22,780 nucleotides of DNA. Origin: an uncultured Verrucomicrobiota bacterium (GTDB taxonomy: Bacteria; Verrucomicrobiota; Verrucomicrobiia; Limisphaerales; UBA9464). The notes beneath the pieces were generated by a model that made no database searches, was not told where the DNA came from, and was given only the letters and a program-made list of their open reading frames with translations. The stretch is from the NCBI GenBank assembly GCA_903925515.1, contig CAIYFP010000437.1:1-22780 (forward strand), written 5' to 3'. Below are positions 14,517-22,780 of this stretch, one piece after another. How positions within the stretch are numbered: position 1 is the stretch's first letter; the number at the start of each line of letters is the position of its first letter. A program made the translations under genes and the position numbers.

Positions 14517-16933
14517 TTTGCTGGGAGAATCCGGACGCGAACCGGCGCCGACCAAACACCCACGGTGACGTCCCGGGGCTTGGCGCGTTCCTCGGCAGAC
14601 TTCAGCGCGGCCTCGGCAGACTTCACCGCCTGCTCCTTCCCGCCCTTCTCGGCGGCGCTGGCCGACCCAAGGGCCGCCATGGCCGACTTCAAGGCGGCGG
14701 CGGCGACGGCAACGGCCTCGGGTTGGTTGCGGTATTTTCCCCCAACTTGGCCATGAAACCAGATGGCGTGCTCCCCGACGGGCAACGCCGCGTCCGCAAG
14801 GGAGACCTCGGCCGTCACGTTGGTGGCCTTCTCGGGCACGGCAACCTCCTTGGCCTTGTCGAGCGCAGGGTGCCCGGCGGGCTTCAGGTTGAACGCCGCC
14901 GGAAACTCGAAACGCCGCAGCACGCGCAACGGGATGGAAAGCTTCCCCCCGGCCTTGCACTCGAAGGCATCTCCCCCGGCCGCCGCAACCACCACCGGCT
15001 CCGGCTCGGGCACCACGCCCCCATGCAACGATGGGTACAGGCGCGAAACAATCGGCTCCTGGTTGAAGTCCGCCACCGCCCACTGCACGCCGCCGCCCAA
15101 CACGGTCCGCTCGACAAGGTTCGACGCCACGACGGCGGACGCCTTGAGGACGAGGGCAAAGCCACCGGGACTGGCATCCTCCGACGCCGTCAGCAGGAGC
15201 GTCCCGGAAGTTTGCCCGGCATGGATGCGAGCAGGCATGGCGCTGACGCCCGACGGCAAGCCGGTCGCGGAAATGTCCACCGGCGCCTCGAAGCCCTCCA
15301 ACCTTGCCACCGCCACCCGGACCGGCACGGTCCCGCCACGACGAAGGGTCGGCGTGGCCGCATGGGCGCGGCGATCATCGTTGTTCGCCTTCGGCGGCGG
15401 TTGCGCCCATGCCCATGCGCGGAAGTCCGGGGAAGGCTTCCGGATGGCAAGCCGGAACGGCCGACAGCCAGAAGCCTTGCCCGCGCCGAATGCGTCGCGC
15501 ACGACCACCCGATACTTGCCGTCCTGCGGCGCCTCGAACCGGCCGGCCGCGTCCCGAGAGGAAACGTTCAGCTCGGCAGACGCAGGATTGGCGTCCAGCT
15601 CGGCCAACTCCGTGACATCCACCCATCGCCCGGGCTTGTCAGGAGCCGTCTCCTCGCGTTGCACGATGGCAACCACGTCGGCCAACTGGCCCAGCCGGTC
15701 AGCCCATGCCTCGATCCACCATGCGTCGCCCTTCTTGCAATCGAACGTCACCGCCGTCGCCGACCCGCCCAGCCAACCGCCAACCTCCACCGGAGGCCTC
15801 ACGGCAACAGGCTCGGTCGCGACCAGCCCCGAAGGAGACCCCGGAACGGCCTGCGCAACCACCGGAAGGTGCGTCAGGGCAAAGACGACCGGCACTGCCG
15901 GGGACTGGGCCGCATGATGCCACGGCCATGTCCACGGGGTCACCGAGGCCGAGCTGCCGCGCCTCAGCGCATCGACGGGCCAACGCAAGGCCTGCGCTGA
16001 AATGGATGGCGCGGCCATTTCGACCTCGACCTGCTCCAACACCACGCCATCCGCACCCTTCAACCCGCTCGGGCGCCCTCCCGGCAGCCGTCGCCCCACC
16101 AACGTCACCCGCTGGTTCGTGCCGGCCGTAAGCACGCACGGGACCGCAAGCTCGATATGGGGGCCCTGCACGTTCTCGAACCGGAAAAAGTAGCCGTCGC
16201 CCCCCCGATACTGCGCGTCGAGCACCTGCACGCGTACCGGGCCATTGGAGGGCGCGACCAAATCAAGGAGGCCCGAGCGACGCGCTCGCGCCCATTCCCG
16301 GCCCTCCATCCCGAACGCGACCAGCATCGGCGACAATCGCGAGTCGAGCTCCGAAGCAAGCACGCGGGCGAGGACACGTTGCCCGGCGCGTGCATCCATC
16401 TCGAACCACGCCGTGCCACCCGCCGCGACCTTGCCCCATGCGGCGGAGCCCCCATGAACCTTGATCGCGCTCGCCGCCGTCGAGTTGGTGACGTCCGAGG
16501 AAACGGCCGGCACGCCATCGATCCTGTACACGCGCGGGTTCGACACTCCAAACCGGCCGACGAACCGAACGTCCATGGCGCCCATCGCAACCCCGGCCGG
16601 AATCGTGACCTCAAACGTGCTCGGGGACCCTGCCCTCGGCCGCGCCGTCACCCGGGCATCGTCAAATACCAACCCCAAAGGATCGTCGAGGTCCGTCCCA
16701 TGAACGGTGACCGTGTGGGTCGATCCAGGGAGCCCACCGGGGGGATAGACCGAGTCAAGGACCGCTTGCGGCAGCTGTGCGAACGCCTGCCACGAGAGGA
16801 CCATCACGCTGACGGCCGCATTGCCACCGAACCGGGCCGGCAGGAGTTGCCGGATGGGCCGCGGGACTTGACGGCGTTTGGCCCCGGTCGTTGCCTTGCG
16901 TCCCAACGTGGGCGCGACGGTCTGGAATGCCAT
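14513..16933 (-). CDS. exported IPT/TIG- and PPC-domain protein, middle gene of the cytochrome operon
   Basis: An 806-residue protein. After a long basic N-terminus a hydrophobic stretch (about 37-53, GNAAVSVMVLSWQAFAQ) looks like a Sec signal. Then comes a probable IPT/TIG-like beta domain (about 55-120, SVYPPGGLPGSTHTVTVHG). A PPC (pre-peptidase C-terminal) beta-sandwich follows at roughly 135-255, with AAWGKVAAGGTAWFEMDARAG and DGYFFRFENV. More beta-rich regions resemble a second PPC-like domain (GGSATAVTFDCKKGDAWWIE, about 400-500) and Ig-like folds. Near the C-terminus a Lys/Ala/Glu-rich stretch (about 740-790) is probably helical. No catalytic motif or heme motif is seen, so a structural or ligand-binding role outside the cytoplasm is likely. 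It starts 12 bases after gene A and overlaps gene C by 4 bases. Domain limits are estimated by eye. Confidence 0.82.
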   Translation of the reverse strand: MAFQTVAPTLGRKATTGAKRRQVPRPIRQLLPARFGGNAAVSVMVLSWQAFAQLPQAVLDSVYPPGGLPGSTHTVTVHGTDLDDPLGLVFDDARVTARPRAGSPSTFEVTIPAGVAMGAMDVRFVGRFGVSNPRVYRIDGVPAVSSDVTNSTAASAIKVHGGSAAWGKVAAGGTAWFEMDARAGQRVLARVLASELDSRLSPMLVAFGMEGREWARARRSGLLDLVAPSNGPVRVQVLDAQYRGGDGYFFRFENVQGPHIELAVPCVLTAGTNQRVTLVGRRLPGGRPSGLKGADGVVLEQVEVEMAAPSISAQALRWPVDALRRGSSASVTPWTWPWHHAAQSPAVPVVFALTHLPVVAQAVPGSPSGLVATEPVAVRPPVEVGGWLGGSATAVTFDCKKGDAWWIEAWADRLGQLADVVAIVQREETAPDKPGRWVDVTELAELDANPASAELNVSSRDAAGRFEAPQDGKYRVVVRDAFGAGKASGCRPFRLAIRKPSPDFRAWAWAQPPPKANNDDRRAHAATPTLRRGGTVPVRVAVARLEGFEAPVDISATGLPSGVSAMPARIHAGQTSGTLLLTASEDASPGGFALVLKASAVVASNLVERTVLGGGVQWAVADFNQEPIVSRLYPSLHGGVVPEPEPVVVAAAGGDAFECKAGGKLSIPLRVLRRFEFPAAFNLKPAGHPALDKAKEVAVPEKATNVTAEVSLADAALPVGEHAIWFHGQVGGKYRNQPEAVAVAAAALKSAMAALGSASAAEKGGKEQAVKSAEAALKSAEERAKPRDVTVGVWSAPVRVRILPAK

Positions 16934-16945
16934 GGGCTGGCGGCG

Positions 16946-19402
16946 TCAATGGTTGAAGAGGAACTCCTTGGTGTTGACCAAGGCCCAGACCAAGTCCTCG
17001 AAGGCCTCGCGCCGGACCTTGGCCCGGCCGGCGTCGTCCGTGGCCTTGCCGGTCTTCTTCGCAAGGTGTTCCCGGGCCAAGCGGACCTCGTCCGGCCGCG
17101 GCTCGCGTCCAAGCGCGAGCAAATAAAGGTCGCGCACCCGCGTCTCCTCGGGTCGCGGGTCGGCGGCGAGCCGTGCCGCCGTGCCACCCTCGGCGGCCAA
17201 CTTGCCTTGCAGGTCCTTCGAGTTGAGCAGATGCAACGCCTGGCTCAGCGACGCATCCTGAGAACGTTCGCACTCGCAAGAGGAGCTCGCGTCGGGACGG
17301 CCAAACACCGTCAGGAAGTACGAGCTGGCGTTGAAGCTGTTGTCGGGCAGGCACACCGCGCGCGTGCCCGCCGGCACGCCTTCAAACTTGGGCTCCGCCC
17401 CCACCACCGCATGCACGCCGTCGAGGAGCACCTCGGCCGCGAGTCGCCGCGGGTAGAAGCGCGAGAAATGATGGCGGTCGCGCGCGTTGTGCTCGTTGGG
17501 CTCCGCAGCAAGCTGGTAGGTCGAGCTGCGCGTGAGCAACCGCACCAACGCCTTCAGGTCATGACCCCCGCGCACGAACTCCGCCGCCAACGCGTCGAGC
17601 AGCTCCGGATGCGTCGGCGGGTTCGTGTCGCGCAGGTCGTCCTCGGGCTCCACCAGCCCGCGCCCCATGAAGTGCTTCCAGTATCGGTTCACCAAGGCCC
17701 GCGCGAACCATGGGTTGCGCGGCGACGTCATCCAATCGGCCAACGCCGCCCTCGGGTCATCGTCGGGCCCCAGCTCGCCCACGCTGGAACCCAGCGCCGC
17801 AGGACGCACCGGCTTCCCGTTCTTCTTGTTCGTCGCCTCCGCGACGCCGCGCTTGTGCACGATGGCGTCCTCGCCGGGCTGGCTGCCGGGCCGACGCCCC
17901 ACCTGGGCAAAGAACGCCCCAAAGCTCCAATAGTCCTGCTGGCTCCAACGCTCATAGGGATGGTGATGGCACTGGGCACACTGAAGGCGCTGACCCAGGA
18001 AAAGCTGCGCCGAGTCCTCAAGCTGCGCCTGCATGCTGCTCACCTGCCGGAACCACGCCACCGGCGGGTTCTCCCCCATGTCGCCCGAGGCCGTCAGCAC
18101 GTCGCGCACGATGCGGTCGTAGGGCACGTTGCGGTCGAGCGCGTCTCGTATCCACCCATGAAACGCCATCGTCCCGCGCGCATGACGCCCCTCGCCGCGC
18201 TTGTTCCGAAGCAACGCCGCCCACTTGTTCGCAAACCAATCCGCGTAGTCCGTGCTGCCAAGCAGCCGCTCGATCGCGGCGTCGCGCCGCCCCTTCGACC
18301 GGTCCGCCAAGAATGCCGAAACCTCGGCCGGGGCGGGAAGTCGTCCGGCAATGTCGATGGAGACGCGCCGCAGGAAGGTGGAGTCGTCCGAAAGGCCGCT
18401 CGGCGGGATGCCCACCTCGCGCAGGCGCCTGAAGACATGCTCGTCCACAAGGTTCCGAACCGGCGGCGTGGACGCGACGGGCGCGCCCAGCGGGATGGTG
18501 CCCCGGAACGTCGCAACCTTTCCTTGGTACCGGACCATGACGGCGAACTCCCCCGGCAGGTTGAAGGCCTTGACCACGCCATGGTCGTCGGCCCGCGCCA
18601 AGTCACGGTCGTTGACCTCGAACAAGGCGCTGCGGGTGACGTCCTCGGTGGAGCCGTCCGTGTAGATGGCCGTGACGGCCAGTTGCTGGGAGGCGTCCGC
18701 CTTCAGCGTGCGCATCGCCGGGAAGACCTCGAGCTTGGCTACCGTCGGCGCGTCGGGCTTGCCCACGGGCATCCCCTGCCGGATCCATCGGACGAGCAGG
18801 TTGTAGTCGTCGGAGCCCGGCTCCATGCGCTTGCCGCCGCCATGCGGCACCTGCGCCACCGCCTTGGTCAGCAGCAACGAACGCTCGGGCGCCGCCGGGA
18901 ACAACCGCCGGCCCCGCGCCTCCTTCACGAGATGCTCGTAGTCCTCCTCCGCCTCGAACCCGAGCAACGAAAGCCGAAACCCGTTCTGCCCCGATGCCTT
19001 CCCGTGACAGCCGCCGCCGTTGCAACCGTACTTGGTGAAGATCGGAACCACGCGGTTGGCGAAGTGAACCGGCAGGGACTCCTCGAAGGAGACGACCTCA
19101 AGCAAGGCCGAGGCCTCCGAACCGTCCGAAAGCCGCGCCACCACCTTGCCCGAACCGTTGGCCGTCGGCTTCACGCGCCCACCCGCGTCAACCATGGCAA
19201 TTCCCGCCGGCTCCACCCTCCAGCGGGCAAGGGGGGTCGCGTCCGAGCCATCAGGGCTCGTAACGACGAGCTGCTGGGTCGCATCCGGCCCGCGTAGCAC
19301 CACCTTGTCGCGCGAGGCGCTGAACCGGATCTCCATCGCTCCCCCAGCATGGGTGACGGCAAGCACAAGGCACGTCGCGATCCACGGCATGAGCCGATGC
19401 AC
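16946..19402 (-). CDS. PSCyt2/PSD1 (DUF1549 + DUF1553) protein with Ig-like and cytochrome-like domains
   Basis: An 818-residue exported protein. Probable signal peptide 1-22 (MHRLMPWIATCLVLAVTHAGGA). Two Ig-like/Big_2-like domains lie at about 23-105 and 222-305. Between them is a cytochrome-like segment with YGCNGGGCHGKASGQNGFRL (C127-x4-C132-H133). DUF1549/PSCyt2 covers about 316-520 and includes QCAQCHHHPYERW (C475-x-x-C478-H479). DUF1553/PSD1 covers about 550-810 and includes NPWFARALVNRYWKHFMGRGLV, THPELLDALA, LLTRSSTYQ and FLFNH at the end. The family is abundant in Planctomycetes and Verrucomicrobia, often beside a DUF1501 gene, and has no proven function. Start chosen at a GTG for a compact signal peptide; an upstream ATG at 19477 would add 25 residues with poor codon bias, and an ATG at 19390 is also possible. 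First gene of the operon. Confidence 0.9.
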   Translation of the reverse strand: MHRLMPWIATCLVLAVTHAGGAMEIRFSASRDKVVLRGPDATQQLVVTSPDGSDATPLARWRVEPAGIAMVDAGGRVKPTANGSGKVVARLSDGSEASALLEVVSFEESLPVHFANRVVPIFTKYGCNGGGCHGKASGQNGFRLSLLGFEAEEDYEHLVKEARGRRLFPAAPERSLLLTKAVAQVPHGGGKRMEPGSDDYNLLVRWIRQGMPVGKPDAPTVAKLEVFPAMRTLKADASQQLAVTAIYTDGSTEDVTRSALFEVNDRDLARADDHGVVKAFNLPGEFAVMVRYQGKVATFRGTIPLGAPVASTPPVRNLVDEHVFRRLREVGIPPSGLSDDSTFLRRVSIDIAGRLPAPAEVSAFLADRSKGRRDAAIERLLGSTDYADWFANKWAALLRNKRGEGRHARGTMAFHGWIRDALDRNVPYDRIVRDVLTASGDMGENPPVAWFRQVSSMQAQLEDSAQLFLGQRLQCAQCHHHPYERWSQQDYWSFGAFFAQVGRRPGSQPGEDAIVHKRGVAEATNKKNGKPVRPAALGSSVGELGPDDDPRAALADWMTSPRNPWFARALVNRYWKHFMGRGLVEPEDDLRDTNPPTHPELLDALAAEFVRGGHDLKALVRLLTRSSTYQLAAEPNEHNARDRHHFSRFYPRRLAAEVLLDGVHAVVGAEPKFEGVPAGTRAVCLPDNSFNASSYFLTVFGRPDASSSCECERSQDASLSQALHLLNSKDLQGKLAAEGGTAARLAADPRPEETRVRDLYLLALGREPRPDEVRLAREHLAKKTGKATDDAGRAKVRREAFEDLVWALVNTKEFLFNH

Positions 19403-19477
19403 CAGCGCACTGGATCGCTCCTCCGTGCCAAACACGCCATGGCGCTCGCCTATGCAACGGGATCCCGGGGAGTTCAT

Positions 19478-20393
19478 CTGTTCTTTTTGCCCGCGATTCG
19501 CCCCGACGACAAGGACTCGCTTGGCCGCCCTGCTGGAAACGAATCCGGCGCCCCATCACCGGTGGCTCCGACGTCGCAGGGTGTTGGGCGCTTGCCCTCC
19601 GTCACCCTCGCCGACGACGAAGACCCAAGGCGGTCAGCAAGGCAACTCTCCGGCCCTTCCCATCCTTCCCGGTTATCTCTTCCGGACAAGGCCCCCATGA
19701 CCCGCCATGGACGGTCGGTTCATCGCCCTCTCGCGCGAAGGCGTCCTTTTAAGGAGCCAATCCCCCTCCCTGAAAGCCCAGACCAAGGCTCCCTCGGATC
19801 CCGAGCGCCGCGACGCCCCTCCAAGCTCGTCCCAGAACCGGTCGGCTTGAATCAAGCATTCTCCGGATCGCCACTGCCGAACTCACGCACCCAAGATATG
19901 GCATCGATCACTCGATAACCGGCGACGCTTGCACCCGGGATGGGTGCTGCCCGGCTCCTCTCCATGACTTCCTGCCCGGTATCGTATCTCACGATTGGCC
20001 GGTCTATCGCGCGAGGGAACCAGGTGTCCAAGGAGGCGCGACCGACGAGCAAACCCGCCGGGGTCATTGAGAATCGAGCCACGACGCGGGACGCGAAAAG
20101 AGCCGCAGCCCCCGGGTTGCTCCATGCAAGCCCTTGGGCCCCGTGGGTTGTCCGTCACAGGCCGCAGCGGAAAGGCTTCGTCCTCACGCCTCTCCCCACG
20201 GCACATGTCCCAACATCACTCGCCCTGCCCGCTCGGCACTTCAAAACACCGTCGCGTCACCCGGTGCAAGTCCCAACGCTTGACCCTCAATACGGCAGTC
20301 TACGAGGGCTTCAAGGCAAGGACATGGCCATCCTATCTGGCCAAAAAGTCCCTGGGGGTTCCAGCCGATACCCCAATGTCGGCGAACGATACG
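19478..20393. other. about 0.9 kb without a convincing gene, probable degraded DNA
   Basis: Third-position GC bias disappears and stops appear in all frames at short intervals. Two - strand stretches still read like protein. The first, from about 20148 down to 19852, includes AAALFASRVVARFSMTPAG, DTWFPRAIDRPIVRYDTGQE and GYRVIDAISWVREFGSGD. The second is at 20241-20340 (EALVDCRIEGQALGLAPGD). Neither has a recognised family or clear ribosome site. A short imperfect palindrome (GGCG-TCCTT-TT-AAGGA-GCC) lies at 19740-19758. The promoter for the exported-protein operon should lie in the left part but was not identified. No tRNA, rRNA, insertion sequence or CRISPR was recognised. Confidence 0.55.
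19852..20148 (-). pseudogene. possible gene remnant, family unknown
   Basis: A stop-to-stop frame on - of about 98 codons, ending with TGA at 19852-19854. It reads AAALFASRVVARFSMTPAG, then DTWFPRAIDRPIVRYDTG and RVIDAISWVREFGSGDPENA, which is more protein-like than the other frames here. The only starts are a GTG at 20082 or a later ATG, neither with a Shine-Dalgarno sequence. Codon use is unlike the neighbours. It may be a decayed fragment of an acquired gene or a chance frame. No function is proposed. Confidence 0.2.
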
Positions 20394-20425
20394 CCAAAAG
20401 GCCGGGATCCCACTCGGGGAACCCG
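20394..20425 (-). terminator. intrinsic terminator of the ribosomal alpha operon
   Basis: Reading the - strand, CGGGTTCCC and GGGATCCCG (20425-20417 and 20411-20403) form a 9-bp stem with one T-T mismatch and the loop CGAGT. It is followed by GGCCTTTTGG, which gives a short U-run. It lies 46 bases past the rplQ stop, exactly where the operon should end. Confidence 0.7.
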
Positions 20426-20471
20426 ACCCTAGGCACGAAACGCCTGCCAACCGGCCGCGAGCCTCCGGAAT

Positions 20472-20984
20472 CTATCCGTTGGCCATTCCAGATTCGCCAG
20501 ATGTCACCGCGTCAGGCGCTGCCAAAACGGCTTCGGTACCCTCGACCAACTCGATGATCGCGAGTTGAGCCGAATCCCCTTGCCGCTGACCGAGCTTCAC
20601 GATGCGGGTGTACCCACCCGCCCTCTCCCTGAACTGCGGCGCGATCTTGTCAAACAGGATGTGAATAACATCATGGTTCTCCCGCCACGCCTGGCGGAGT
20701 TCCTTGCCGCGTGTCTTGGGGGTGCCACGGAAGAGGGATCGCGGCTGCTGACGAAGTCGCCCGGCGGCCAGGCGTCTCAAGTGAACATTCCGCTCCGGCG
20801 TCGCGCCGATCGCGTGCCGCCCAAGCGTTATGAGCTTCTCGACGACCTGCCGCACAACCTTGGCCTTGGTGACCGTCGTCGTGACCCGACGATGCTTGAT
20901 AATGCTGGCCGCGAGGTTGGTGAGCATCGCGTTGCGATGCTCTCCTTTCCGGCCAAACTTGGTGTTCCGCTTGAGGTGACGCAT
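20472..20984 (-). CDS. rplQ: 50S ribosomal protein L17
   Basis: A 170-residue protein that begins with the L17 signature MRHLKRNTKFGRKGEHRNAM and continues LTNLAASIIKHRRVTTTVTKAK and KLITLGRHA. L17 sits near the polypeptide exit tunnel of the large subunit. It is longer than the 127-residue E. coli protein because of a longer middle segment and an acidic/Ala-rich tail after IVKLGQRQGDSAQLAIIELV, a length often seen outside Proteobacteria. It starts 11 bases after the rpoA stop with no clear Shine-Dalgarno sequence (CTCACAATCCC precedes ATG), so it probably depends on coupling. Last gene of the alpha operon, followed by an intrinsic terminator. Confidence 0.97.
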   Translation of the reverse strand: MRHLKRNTKFGRKGEHRNAMLTNLAASIIKHRRVTTTVTKAKVVRQVVEKLITLGRHAIGATPERNVHLRRLAAGRLRQQPRSLFRGTPKTRGKELRQAWRENHDVIHILFDKIAPQFRERAGGYTRIVKLGQRQGDSAQLAIIELVEGTEAVLAAPDAVTSGESGMANG

Positions 20985-20995
20985 GGGATTGTGAG

Positions 20996-22009
<1,014 letters not shown>

Positions 22010-22115
22010 TTTGATCTCCTTGCAATTTCAAACTGGGCCATGGTACCCCTCCCGCTTGGTACCCCAACCCCATATAATTGCACACGGCCCGACCCTGCGG
22101 GCCGCAGGTTGTATG
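22010..22115 (-). promoter_or_regulatory. rpsD-rpoA spacer with hairpin, direct repeat and strong rpoA ribosome site
   Basis: On the - strand, a few bases after the rpsD stop, a hairpin CCTGCG-GCC-CGCAGG (22108-22094) is followed by an AT-rich AATTATAT block that could be a -10 element. Next come two copies of GGGGTACCA (22065-22057 and 22049-22041), then AAGGAG before rpoA. A 106-bp spacer is long for this operon, so an internal promoter or a translational control element setting alpha-subunit levels is plausible. No good -35 was found. Confidence 0.35.
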
Positions 22116-22724
22116 TTAGCGGGAGTAAAACTCGACGACGGCCTGCTCGTTGGCGATCGGATTGATTTCTTCACGGGTCGGGATGCGCAGCAAGCGAGCC
22201 CTCAAGCTCTCACGGTCCACCTCGACCCAATCCGGAACCACCCGTGCAGTGGAAGATTCAAGGCTTTTCTGGGCAGCTGCCTTCGAGGTCTTGTGATCCC
22301 TAACCTCGATGATGTCCCCCACTCGAACAGCATACGAGGGAACCGTCACCTTCCGTCCGTTCACCTTGACGTGCCCATGCGCGACAAACTGGCGTGCCCC
22401 CGGACGCGTGATCCCGAAACCAGCGTGATACACCACGTTGTCAAGCCGGGTCTCGAGAATCTGCAGCATCTTCTCGCCCGTGACCCCGCGCATTCGCAGC
22501 GCGCTCTCATAAACGTTGCGGAACTGCCGCTCCTGCAAACCGTAGAAGTAACGCAGCTTCTGCTTCTCAAGCAAGCCCACCGCGTAGTCGCTGTTCTTGC
22601 GCCGGCTCTTCGGGCCGTGAACTCCCGGCGGATGCGGACGGCGCTCCAGATACTTGGATGCCCCGAAGATCGGGACTCCAAGCCTGCGACTGATTCGAAC
22701 TCGAGGACCAGTGTAACGTGCCAT
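22116..22724 (-). CDS. rpsD: 30S ribosomal protein S4
   Basis: A 202-residue S4, the primary 16S rRNA-binding assembly protein of the 30S body and, in several bacteria, a translational autoregulator of this operon. It opens with MARYTGPRVRISRRLGVP and continues with RRPHPPGVHG, LLEKQKLRYFYGLQERQF and RLDNVVYHAGF. The S4 RNA-binding domain (about 95-160) has RPGARQFVAHGHVKVNGRKV and VRVGDIIEVRD. The N-terminal zinc-binding cysteines of some S4 proteins are absent, so this is the zinc-free form. It starts 23 bases after the rpsK stop, behind a CAACAACAACA stretch with no Shine-Dalgarno sequence. Confidence 0.98.
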   Translation of the reverse strand: MARYTGPRVRISRRLGVPIFGASKYLERRPHPPGVHGPKSRRKNSDYAVGLLEKQKLRYFYGLQERQFRNVYESALRMRGVTGEKMLQILETRLDNVVYHAGFGITRPGARQFVAHGHVKVNGRKVTVPSYAVRVGDIIEVRDHKTSKAAAQKSLESSTARVVPDWVEVDRESLRARLLRIPTREEINPIANEQAVVEFYSR

Positions 22725-22747
22725 GGTGCAAAAGGGTGTTGTTGTTG

Positions 22748-22780
22748 CTAGACGCGCCGCTTCTTGCGGGGACGGCAGCC
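22748..22780 (-). CDS. rpsK: 30S ribosomal protein S11, last 10 codons (rest outside window)
   Basis: The right edge reads on - as GCRPRKKRRV followed by TAG, the characteristic S11 C-terminus, which lines the platform of the small subunit near the Shine-Dalgarno helix. It is directly upstream of rpsD, as expected for the alpha operon. Only 33 bases are visible, so the call rests on this ending plus gene order. Confidence 0.88.
   Translation of the reverse strand, partial: GCRPRKKRRV

Noticed and set aside
16157..19297. A 1046-codon open frame on + antisense to genes A and B
   Set aside because: Its translation is Arg/His/Pro-rich with no recognisable domain. It mirrors the codon bias of the well-supported - strand genes, as expected in very GC-rich DNA.
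19940..20557. A 205-codon open frame on + across the gap and into rplQ
   Set aside because: No domain, mixed composition, runs through the terminator and into antisense rplQ, and has no ribosome site.

Overview
The window looks like a chromosomal segment of a GC-rich member of the Verrucomicrobiota (or a close Planctomycetota-Verrucomicrobiota-Chlamydiota relative). This is inferred from family content: a PSCyt2/PSD1 (DUF1549/DUF1553) protein, a PSCyt1-type c-cytochrome fused to WD40 repeats, a pre-peptidase C-terminal (PPC) domain protein and a type II pseudopilin with the H-X9-DG motif. No rRNA is present to confirm it. Most genes have strongly GC-biased third codon positions, which produces very long antisense open frames that are not genes.

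Left part (1-6294). The 3' half of NADP isocitrate dehydrogenase (icd) ends in a strong hairpin. It is followed by a long ROK-family protein and a small TPR protein, both on +. Converging on these is a - strand operon: an NtrC-type sigma-54 response regulator, the bifunctional NAD(P)H-hydrate repair enzyme Nnr, and a Nudix hydrolase. The operon pairs a nitrogen-regulator-like activator with metabolite-repair enzymes.

Middle part (6295-12110). trpE (anthranilate synthase I) overlaps a 12-TM amino acid permease by the four bases GTGA, so the two are probably translationally coupled. The permease frame runs 139 bp into the 3' end of a convergent pseudopilin gene. Upstream of the pseudopilin on the - strand is a CLC-family anion transporter that resembles the fluoride (CLC-F) clade but has an altered selectivity loop. 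A tRNA-Asn(GTT) gene on + follows, with a plausible promoter before it and three tandem 10-bp repeats just after it.

Right part (12177-19402). A tight three-gene - strand operon encodes exported proteins: (A) Ig-like/cytochrome-like/PSCyt2/PSD1, (B) IPT/TIG-PPC-Ig-like, (C) PSCyt1 plus WD40 with a long coiled-coil insert. Spacing is 12 bp (A to B) and an ATGA overlap (B to C). All three appear to carry export signals. I infer a periplasmic or surface complex of unknown function. The usual DUF1501 partner is not present. This operon is the best candidate here for an under-described system.

Far right (19403-22780). About 1 kb has no convincing gene but holds coding-like remnants on -. Beyond it is the classical ribosomal alpha operon on -: rpsK (3' end only), rpsD, rpoA, rplQ, closed by a good intrinsic terminator. 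This part is ordinary housekeeping DNA.
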